A model generated the notes under the pieces. The model did no database searches. It was not told the origin of the DNA and was given only the letters and a program-made list of their open reading frames with translations. Position numbers and translations under genes: made by a program. Shown here in pieces: positions 6,144-12,399 of a DNA stretch of 12,399 nt. Position 1 is the stretch's first letter; each line of letters starts with the position of its first letter. The stretch spans positions 1-12,399 of the forward strand of contig CAYUZY010000060.1 in the NCBI GenBank assembly GCA_964448645.1. Reading direction: 5' to 3'. The stretch comes from GCA-2719315 sp964448645. GTDB taxonomy: Bacteria; Bacteroidota; Bacteroidia; Flavobacteriales; Flavobacteriaceae.

Positions 6144-6150
6144 ATAAGTA

Positions 6151-7551
6151 ATGAAAAAATATAAATTAAATTCAAACCATAAAAAAATAATAGCCGATAC
6201 ATTAACTCCTGTTAGTGCATATCTTAAACTTAGAGATATTTTTCCAAACAGCATTTTACTTGAAAGTAGTGATTATGATGGGAGAACTAATAATTATTCA
6301 TATATATGTTGCAATCCAATTTCAACAATAAGCATTAAAAATAACGATTTAAAAATCACTTATCCAGATGGGGAGAATATCATTAAAAAAAAATTAAATA
6401 ATGATGAAATTCCAAGGGAAATTGAATCCTTCTCAAAAAAATTTGATTGCAAAAAATACAATTATAAATTCATTACTAATGGCCTTTTTGGATATATAGC
6501 ACATGAAGCTGTTTCCTATTTTGAAAAAATTAAATTGAATAAAAAGAAAAAAAATCTTGAAATTCCCGATATATATTATGCTGTTTACAAAAATATAATT
6601 GCTATTAGCCTTTTTAGTCATGAAGCTCATATATTTTCGCATAATTTCAAAAATGATGATAATTTAGATCAAATTAAAAAAATTTTAAAAACAAATAAAA
6701 TAACTAAATATGATTTTAAAAAAAGAGGTAGAGAATTATCTAATCTTACAGATAAAGAATTTATAGATTTTGTTCACAAAGGAAAAAAACATTGTTACAG
6801 AGGAGATGTCTTTCAAATAGTTTTGTCAAGAAGATTTTCTCAAAGTTTTACAGGAGATGAATTTAATGTTTACCGAGCTTTAAGATCTATAAATCCTTCA
6901 CCATATTTATTCTTTTTTGACTATGGTAATTTTAAAATTTTTGGAAGTTCTCCAGAAGCTCAATTAATAATAGAAAATAAAAAAGCTGAAATCCATCCTA
7001 TTGCTGGTACATTTAAAAGGACTGGAAATGACAAAAAGGATAAAGAAACTGCAATTAAGCTTTCAAAAGACCCAAAAGAGAATAGTGAACATGTTATGTT
7101 GGTTGATTTAGCAAGAAATGATTTAAGCAGAAATGGAACCAATGTAGTAGTAGAAAAAAACAGAGAAATACAATTTTTCTCTCATGTAATTCACTTAGTT
7201 TCTAAAGTAACTGGAGAAATAAATAAAAACTCTAAAACATTTCAAATAATTGCAGATACATTTCCTGCAGGAACACTTAGTGGTGCACCAAAACATAAAG
7301 CTTTAGAATTAATTGATTTATATGAAAAAACAGCCAGAAACTTTTATGGTGGAGCTGTAGGTTATATGGACTTTTATGGAAATTTCAATCATGCAATTAT
7401 AATTAGATCTTTTTTAAGTAAAGACAAGAATTTATATTACCAAGCTGGAGCTGGAATTGTAGCAGATTCCATTCCTGAAAATGAATTACAAGAGGTTTAT
7501 AACAAATTAGGTGCTTTAAATAAAGCTTTAATTTTTGCAGAAAAATTATAA
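6151..7551 (+). CDS. trpE: anthranilate synthase component I
   Basis: Makes anthranilate from chorismate with ammonia supplied by TrpG; first committed step of tryptophan synthesis. 466 aa, the usual bacterial length. The N-terminal part holds LLES (36-39), the element that binds feedback tryptophan in characterised TrpE proteins, which argues for TrpE over PabB. The chorismate-binding domain holds RGDVFQIVLSRR (217-228), GSSPE (265-269), HPIAGT (282-287), DLARNDLSR (319-327), PAGTLSGAPK (372-381) and QAGAGIVADS (431-440). All expected motifs are intact. The start lies just past the attenuator; upstream bases are A/T-rich without a Shine-Dalgarno. Expression should respond to charged tRNA-Trp, and activity probably to tryptophan. 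Confidence 0.97.
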   Translation: MKKYKLNSNHKKIIADTLTPVSAYLKLRDIFPNSILLESSDYDGRTNNYSYICCNPISTISIKNNDLKITYPDGENIIKKKLNNDEIPREIESFSKKFDCKKYNYKFITNGLFGYIAHEAVSYFEKIKLNKKKKNLEIPDIYYAVYKNIIAISLFSHEAHIFSHNFKNDDNLDQIKKILKTNKITKYDFKKRGRELSNLTDKEFIDFVHKGKKHCYRGDVFQIVLSRRFSQSFTGDEFNVYRALRSINPSPYLFFFDYGNFKIFGSSPEAQLIIENKKAEIHPIAGTFKRTGNDKKDKETAIKLSKDPKENSEHVMLVDLARNDLSRNGTNVVVEKNREIQFFSHVIHLVSKVTGEINKNSKTFQIIADTFPAGTLSGAPKHKALELIDLYEKTARNFYGGAVGYMDFYGNFNHAIIIRSFLSKDKNLYYQAGAGIVADSIPENELQEVYNKLGALNKALIFAEKL

Positions 7552-7558
7552 AATAATT

Positions 7559-8122
7559 ATGGAAAAAATTTTTATAATTGATAATTACGATTCTTTTACA
7601 TACAATTTGGCACATTATTTTCATGAATTAAACTGTAAAACAATTGTAAAGAGAAATGATGAATTCAATATAAATGAAATAAAAAATTTTAATCATATTG
7701 TTTTATCTCCAGGTCCTGGTATTCCTGATGAAGCTGGTCTGATGAAATCTACAATAGAAAAATATAAATCGACTCACAAAATTTTAGGAGTTTGTTTAGG
7801 CCATCAAGCTATTGGAGAGGTTTTTGGTGCTAGTCTAATTAATCTTGATAAAGTTTATCATGGTGTTGATACTAAATTAAATGTTTTAACAAATGATCTT
7901 TTATTTGAAGATCTTCCAAAAAGTTTTGTTGTTGGAAGATATCACTCATGGATAATAGACAAATCTGTGCCTAATTGTTTAGAAATAACTTCTGTTGATA
8001 ACAATAATCAGATTATGTCAATTAGACACAAAAAATATAATATAAGAGGAGTTCAATTTCATCCCGAATCCATTTTAACTCCTTTTGGAAAAAAGATATT
8101 AAGTAACTGGATTAAAAGTTAA
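7559..8122 (+). CDS. trpG: anthranilate synthase component II (glutamine amidotransferase)
   Basis: Class I glutamine amidotransferase that releases ammonia from glutamine and channels it to TrpE. With the chosen start it has 187 aa and begins MEKIFIIDNYDSFTYNL, the standard family opening. The oxyanion segment SPGPG is at 50-54, the nucleophile Cys79 is in GVCLGHQAI, and His168 and Glu170 are in FHPES. An ATG at 7535 in the same frame would overlap the end of trpE and add 8 residues outside the family pattern, so 7559, seven bases after the trpE stop, is preferred. It may also serve PabB as in some bacteria, but nothing here shows that. Confidence 0.96.
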   Translation: MEKIFIIDNYDSFTYNLAHYFHELNCKTIVKRNDEFNINEIKNFNHIVLSPGPGIPDEAGLMKSTIEKYKSTHKILGVCLGHQAIGEVFGASLINLDKVYHGVDTKLNVLTNDLLFEDLPKSFVVGRYHSWIIDKSVPNCLEITSVDNNNQIMSIRHKKYNIRGVQFHPESILTPFGKKILSNWIKS

Positions 8123-8127
8123 CTCTT

Positions 8128-9123
8128 ATGAAAAGCATTTTAAATAGATTAATTCAATACGAGCAACTTAATAAAAATGAAGCCTATGAAATTCTAATCG
8201 AAATTGCTAAAGGTAAACATAATCATAGTCTTATATCTTCATTTTTAACTATATACATGATGCGTTCAATTAGCTTAAATGAATTAGAAGGGTTTCGACA
8301 AGCTCTACTTGAATTATGTATCTCAGTAGATTTATCTGATTACCAAACAATAGATCTTTGTGGAACTGGAGGAGACGGAAAAGACACTTTTAACATATCA
8401 ACCCTATCATCTTTTATAGTTGCTGGTTCTGGAATAAAAGTATCAAAACACGGAAATTATGGCGTTTCATCTGGCTGTGGTTCTAGCAATGTTCTTGAAT
8501 TTCTTGGTGTAAAATTTTCAAATAATGAAAGTTTTATAAAAAAATCAATTGAAAAATCTGGAATTTGTTTTTTACATGCTCCATTATTCCACCCTGCAAT
8601 GAAAAATGTTGCACCAATTAGAAAAGAATTGGGTTTAAAAACTTTTTTCAATATTTTAGGTCCTCTTGTAAATCCCTCTTCTCCAAAATATCAATTAACT
8701 GGAGTATTTAATTTAGAAATAGCTAGACTTTATGGTTATTTATTTCAAAAAGCAAATCAAATTTATACGATACTTTACTCTTTAGATGGCTATGATGAGA
8801 TTTCTCTAACCAATCAAACAAAAGTGATTCAAAAAAATAAAGAACTATTAATAAACCCTATTGACTTTGGTGTAAATAAATTAAAATCAAATCAAATAAT
8901 AGGAGGAAATAATATTAAATCATCAGCAAATATATTTTTAAATGTACTAAGTGGAAAAGGAAGTTCTGCACAAAACAATGTTGTCTGTGCCAATGCTGGT
9001 ATGGCAATTTGTACAGTTGAAAATTTATCTCCAAAAGAAGGTTTTGAAAAAGCAAAGGAATCTTTAAATTCTGGAAAAGCTAAAAAAGCTTTTGAAAAAT
9101 TAGTTGAAATATCAAACAAATGA
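8128..9123 (+). CDS. trpD: anthranilate phosphoribosyltransferase
   Basis: Joins anthranilate to phosphoribosyl pyrophosphate (PRPP). 331 aa with a helical N-terminal domain, then the PRPP loop GTGGDGKDTFNIST (79-92), KHGN (107-110) and VSSGCGSSNVLEFLG (113-127). Arg165 lies in the anthranilate-binding segment (FHPAMKNVAPIRKELG), and Asp223-Glu224 in LDGYDEISL matches the metal-binding pair of the family. The ATG is 5 bases after the trpG stop. The TGA stop shares bases with the trpC start (ATGA), so the two are probably translationally coupled. Confidence 0.97.
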   Translation: MKSILNRLIQYEQLNKNEAYEILIEIAKGKHNHSLISSFLTIYMMRSISLNELEGFRQALLELCISVDLSDYQTIDLCGTGGDGKDTFNISTLSSFIVAGSGIKVSKHGNYGVSSGCGSSNVLEFLGVKFSNNESFIKKSIEKSGICFLHAPLFHPAMKNVAPIRKELGLKTFFNILGPLVNPSSPKYQLTGVFNLEIARLYGYLFQKANQIYTILYSLDGYDEISLTNQTKVIQKNKELLINPIDFGVNKLKSNQIIGGNNIKSSANIFLNVLSGKGSSAQNNVVCANAGMAICTVENLSPKEGFEKAKESLNSGKAKKAFEKLVEISNK

Positions 9124-9908
9124 ATAATATTCTTGATATAATAGTAAAGGACAAAAAAATTGAGGTTAATAACAAAAAAGAAATATTTTCCTTGAATTTC
9201 ATTAAAAAGCATCCCCTTTACAAAAGAAATAGTATATCATTGAAATCAAATCTAAAATCAAGCAATACAGGGATTATAGCTGAATTTAAAAGAAGATCTC
9301 CATCAAAAAACAATATAAATTCAAGCTTATCTGTTTATGATGTTGCAAAAAGTTATGAAAAAAACAATGCATGTGGAATGTCTATTTTAACCGACAATAA
9401 ATACTTTGGAGGTTCACTAGAAGATTTAATTCAAGCTAGGAGTAATTCAAATCTCCCTCTTCTAAGAAAAGAATTTATAATTGACAAATACCAAATTCAT
9501 GAATCAAAAGCTTTCGGAGCCGATATTATTTTATTAATTGCATCTATCCTTAGCAAAAAGGAAATAATTGAGTTTTCATCAATTGCCAAAAATTTAGATT
9601 TAGAAGTTTTAATTGAAGTTCACAACAAAGAAGACCTTAATAAATCACTTAATAAAAATGTTGATTTTATAGGTGTTAACAATAGAAACTTAAAAACTTT
9701 TGATGTAAGCTTAGATATAAGTAAAAAATTATCTAGTAAAATTCCTGATAACTATTTAAAAATTTCTGAAAGTGGAATAAAATCAATTAAAGACATTGAG
9801 AAACTCAAATCATATGGGTTTAAAGGGTTTTTAATTGGAGAAAACTTTATGAAATCTAAGTCCCCAGGCATTGAATTAAAAAATTTTATTAAAAACATTA
9901 AAACATGA
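9120..9908 (+). CDS. trpC: indole-3-glycerol phosphate synthase
   Basis: Cyclises CdRP (carboxyphenylamino-deoxyribulose phosphate) to indole-3-glycerol phosphate. 262 aa TIM barrel with the catalytic set in place: Glu55 and Lys57 (IIAEFKRRSPSK), Lys117 (LLRKEFIID), Glu166 (LEVLIEVHN), Asn187 (GVNNRNL) and Glu217 (ISESGI). It is a separate protein and not fused to TrpF as in enterobacteria. It starts within the trpD stop (ATGA), and its TGA overlaps the trpF start in the same way. Confidence 0.97.
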   Translation: MNNILDIIVKDKKIEVNNKKEIFSLNFIKKHPLYKRNSISLKSNLKSSNTGIIAEFKRRSPSKNNINSSLSVYDVAKSYEKNNACGMSILTDNKYFGGSLEDLIQARSNSNLPLLRKEFIIDKYQIHESKAFGADIILLIASILSKKEIIEFSSIAKNLDLEVLIEVHNKEDLNKSLNKNVDFIGVNNRNLKTFDVSLDISKKLSSKIPDNYLKISESGIKSIKDIEKLKSYGFKGFLIGENFMKSKSPGIELKNFIKNIKT

Positions 9909-10516
9909 AATTAAAAATTTGTGGAATGTTGATTTCTGAAAATATTATTGAAGCTTCAAAATTAAATCCTGATTACTTGGGTTTCATTTTTTGGAAAAAA
10001 TCTCCCAGATATTTTAATAAAAAAATTCCTGTAATTAATAAGAAAATAAAATTAACTGGAATTTTTGTTAATGAATCATTTAATGAAATAAAAAAACAAA
10101 TAAACATTCACAAACTTGATCTAATACAACTTCACGGAAATGAGAGTCCTATAGTTTGTGAAAAAATTAAGACTCTTGGAATTGAATGCATAAAATCTTT
10201 TTCGATAGATAAGGATTTTAATTTTAATAGACTTAAAAAATATGAAGATATTTGTGATTATTTTTTGTTTGATACTAAAGGTAAATTGCCAGGTGGAAAT
10301 AGTTATAAATTTGATTGGAAATTACTTAAAAAGTATACTTTTTCTAAACCTTTTATTTTAAGTGGAGGTATAGGTCTAAACGATATTTCTGAAATTAAAG
10401 AAATTATAAAATCAGATCTTCCCATTCATGCTATTGATGTAAATAGTAAATTTGAAATAAGCCCTGGAAATAAAAATATTGAACTTTTAAAGAAATTTAA
10501 ATTAAAATTATTTTAA
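9905..10516 (+). CDS. trpF: phosphoribosylanthranilate isomerase
   Basis: Amadori isomerase acting between TrpD and TrpC. 203 aa TIM barrel. The general base Cys6 is in MKLKICGM and the general acid Asp123 is in FLFDTKG; the phosphate and product sites are seen in LPGGNSYKFDW, ILSGGIGLND and AIDVNSKFEISPGNKN. The residue after ICGM is Leu, where many homologues have Arg or Lys; this is a minor variation. The TAA stop overlaps the trpB ATG (TAATG). Strong lysine and isoleucine bias matches the neighbouring genes. Confidence 0.95.
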   Translation: MKLKICGMLISENIIEASKLNPDYLGFIFWKKSPRYFNKKIPVINKKIKLTGIFVNESFNEIKKQINIHKLDLIQLHGNESPIVCEKIKTLGIECIKSFSIDKDFNFNRLKKYEDICDYFLFDTKGKLPGGNSYKFDWKLLKKYTFSKPFILSGGIGLNDISEIKEIIKSDLPIHAIDVNSKFEISPGNKNIELLKKFKLKLF

Positions 10517-11736
10517 TGAAATATAATATAGACAAAAATGGATATTATGGTGATTTTGGAGGAGCATATATTCCTGAAATGTTATATCCAAACATAAATG
10601 AGTTAAGAGAAAATTATTTAAAAATCATATCTGAAACTAAATTCAAAAAAGATTTTAATTTACTACTTAAAAAATATGTTGGACGACCTACACCTCTATA
10701 TTTTGCTGAAAGGCTTTCTAATAAATATAATACCAAAATTTATTTAAAAAGTGAGGATTTATGCCATACAGGAGCTCACAAAATAAATAATACTATTGGA
10801 CAAATACTTTTAGCAAAAAGATTAGGAAAAAATAGAATTATCGCTGAAACTGGAGCTGGACAACACGGAGTTGCAACTGCAACTGTTTGTGCTCTTATGG
10901 GTGTTAAATGTGTTATTTATATGGGAGAAGTTGACATTAAAAGACAAGCTCCAAATGTTGCTAGAATGAAAATGTNNNNNNNNNNGCAAAATCTGGAAGT
11001 AGAACTTTAAAAGATGCAACAAATGAAGCAATAAGAGATTGGATAAATAATCCAGTAGACACTCATTATATAATTGGATCCGTTGTTGGTCCTCATCCAT
11101 ACCCAGATATGGTTGCAAGATTTCAATCAGTAATTAGTGATGAAATTAGAACACAACTTTTAAATACAGAAAATAGAGATTATCCAGATTATTTAATTGC
11201 ATGTGTAGGTGGAGGAAGTAATGCTGCAGGGTTATATTATAATTATTTAGAAAATAAAAATGTAAATATTATCTCAGTTGAAGCAGCTGGAAAAGGAATC
11301 AGAACAGGTGAAAGTGCGGCAACTTCAATACTTGGAAAAGAGGGTATTATACATGGAAGTAAAACTTTGCTTATGCAAAATAGTGATGGTCAAATTACTG
11401 AGCCTTATTCAATTTCTGCNNNNNNNNNNCCCTCATGGCCAAGTAAGCTTAGCACATTCAATTTCTGCAGGATTAGATTATCCTGGAATTGGTCCAATGC
11501 ATGCTAATCTATACCGTTCAAAACGAGCAAAGTTCGTTTCTGTAACAGATAATGAAGCTATGAATTGGGGCCTTATTTTATCTCAAATGGAAGGTATAAT
11601 ACCTGCAATTGAAACTGCACATGCATTTTCAGTTTTAGATACTATGAAATTTAAGCCAAATGACATTTTGATTTTTAATTGTTCTGGGAGAGGAGACAAA
11701 GATTTAGATACTTACATTAACTATTTTAAAATATAA
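10516..11736 (+). CDS. trpB: tryptophan synthase beta chain (broken by two assembly gaps)
   Basis: PLP enzyme that condenses indole with serine in the alpha2-beta2 complex with TrpA. Before the first gap: YGDFGGAYIPEML, the PLP lysine Lys89 in HTGAHKINN, and Glu111 in AETGAGQHG. Between gaps: SGSRTLKDATNEAIRDW, VGPHPYP and the phosphate loop GGGSNAAG. After: SAGLDYPGIGPMHANL and NCSGRGDKD. The reading frame changes at each N-run, so the stated coordinates cannot be translated straight through. If the first gap is really 20 bases and the repeated segment around the second is collapsed, the gene becomes 1182 bases, exactly 393 codons plus stop, a normal TrpB length. The gene is therefore probably intact in the organism. 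Start overlaps the trpF stop (TAATG); stop overlaps trpA (TAATG). Confidence 0.94.
10976..10985. other. assembly gap (10 N) in trpB
   Basis: Ten N's, a placeholder length. The left side ends in ARMKM plus one base; the right side resumes with AKSGSRTLKD in another frame. The family pattern (about seven residues such as LGAxVxP in between) predicts 20 missing bases, which also restores the frame. Confidence 0.97.
11420..11429. other. assembly gap (10 N) in trpB with overlapping flanks
   Basis: Ten N's. The left flank encodes DGQITEPYSISA and the right flank HGQVSLAHSISAG, two versions of one TrpB segment. Thirteen bases (ATTCAATTTCTGC) are identical at 11407-11419 and 11456-11468. The flanks therefore overlap and no sequence is missing. 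Confidence 0.95.
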
Positions 11737-12399
11737 TGAATCGAATTGACAAAATATTTTTAAAAAAAGAAAAATTAATTTCTATATATTTTACAGCTGG
11801 ATATCCTAATCTTAATGACACAATTCCAATTTTAAAAAAATTACAAAAAGTTGGTGTAGATATAATTGAAATTGGACTTCCTTTTAGTGATCCGCTTGCG
11901 GATGGTCCAACTATTCAAGATAGTTCAAAAATTGCTCTAAATAATGGGATGACCAGTGAGAAATTATTTAATCAACTAAAAAATGTTAGAAATGAAATCA
12001 ATATTCCTCTAATTATTATGGGATACTTTAATCCAATACTTCAATATGGAGTCGAAAAGTTTTGCAAAAATTCAAGTAAAGTTGGAATCGATGGCTTAAT
12101 AATTCCAGACCTTCCTATTGATGTATTTCGAGATAAATATCAAAATACTTTTGAAAAATATGATTTACATAACATGTTTTTAATTACCCCTCAAACAAGT
12201 GAAAAAAGAATCAAATTCATTGATGAAATTTCAAAAGGTTTTATATATATGGTAAGTAATTCTAGTATAACTGGAGCAAAAGGTTCAATTAAAAATTCTC
12301 AGTTAAACTATTTTAAAAAAATATCTTCATTAAACTTAAAAACACCTCAATTAATTGGTTTTGGAATTAGTAATTCTGAAACTTATAATGATGCTATTA
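11736..12399 (+). CDS. trpA: tryptophan synthase alpha chain, 3' end cut by the window
   Basis: Splits indole-3-glycerol phosphate into indole and glyceraldehyde 3-phosphate and passes indole to TrpB. The visible 221 codons, starting MNRIDKIFLKKEKLISIYFT, show the TIM barrel with the catalytic Glu45 (DIIEIGLPFSDP) and Asp56 (LADGPTIQ), then IIMGYFNPILQYG, GLIIPDLP, FLITPQTS, YMVSNSSITGAK and the phosphate-binding strand LIGFGIS. Full-length TrpA is about 255 aa, so roughly 35 residues lie outside. The ATG overlaps the trpB stop (TAATG). In characterised systems the two subunits are made in equal amounts, which such coupling would favour. Confidence 0.96.
   Translation, partial: MNRIDKIFLKKEKLISIYFTAGYPNLNDTIPILKKLQKVGVDIIEIGLPFSDPLADGPTIQDSSKIALNNGMTSEKLFNQLKNVRNEINIPLIIMGYFNPILQYGVEKFCKNSSKVGIDGLIIPDLPIDVFRDKYQNTFEKYDLHNMFLITPQTSEKRIKFIDEISKGFIYMVSNSSITGAKGSIKNSQLNYFKKISSLNLKTPQLIGFGISNSETYNDAI

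Noticed and set aside
8457..9212. Open frames antisense to trpD and trpC
   Set aside because: They are shadows of strongly conserved genes in the other strand and show no recognisable family of their own.
11407..11468. Short direct repeat inside trpB as a real duplication
   Set aside because: The two copies flank a run of N's and encode the same protein segment once each; merging them restores the frame, so it is an assembly effect.
1..12399. CRISPR array, toxin-antitoxin, defence island, IS element or biosynthetic cluster
   Set aside because: No spaced repeats, terminal inverted repeats, transposase or defence motifs are visible; every larger frame is explained by a core or metabolic gene.

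Overview
The window is a strongly AT-rich stretch of chromosome that looks like a free-living member of the Bacteroidota, most likely class Flavobacteriia and plausibly a marine, streamlined lineage. The signs are the rpsU-xer-hpf-tRNA block, a bS21 of flavobacterial type, promoter-like TAnnTTTG boxes instead of TATAAT, starts preceded by A-rich sequence without a Shine-Dalgarno, lysine/asparagine-rich proteins, and the trp order E-G-D-C-F-B-A. The taxonomic call is inference from content; no rRNA is present.

Left part, all on the minus strand (positions 1-5300). Reading in the direction of transcription: a rhodanese and a PspC-like membrane protein that overlap; an AGCS-family sodium:amino-acid symporter interrupted by one in-frame TGA where a Trp is expected; an acyl-CoA dehydrogenase with its own promoter-like box; then rpsU, a Xer tyrosine recombinase, hpf, tRNA-Thr and tRNA-Tyr, closed by a good intrinsic terminator. 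The last block groups ribosome and translation functions (bS21, the hibernation factor, two tRNAs) around a chromosome-dimer-resolution recombinase. hpf appears to carry a homopolymer slip that adds a non-family tail reaching the edge of tRNA-Thr.

Right part, all on the plus strand (5401-12399). A secreted YceI-like protein is followed by a complete tryptophan regulatory leader and the biosynthetic operon trpE, G, D, C, F, B, A (trpA cut by the window end). The leader encodes a 15-residue peptide with two adjacent Trp codons, followed by mutually exclusive pause, antiterminator and terminator helices, which is classical translation-coupled attenuation. The genes are packed tightly with ATGA and TAATG overlaps, and together convert chorismate to tryptophan. 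trpB contains two runs of 10 N; the sequence on both sides of the second run encodes the same protein segment, so that join is an assembly artefact rather than a real gap.

I found no defence system, CRISPR, insertion sequence, prophage or other obviously new system. The points most worth a second look are the trp attenuator, the TGA in the AGCS gene, the hpf tail and the trpB joins. No stretch over 300 bases lacks a gene.
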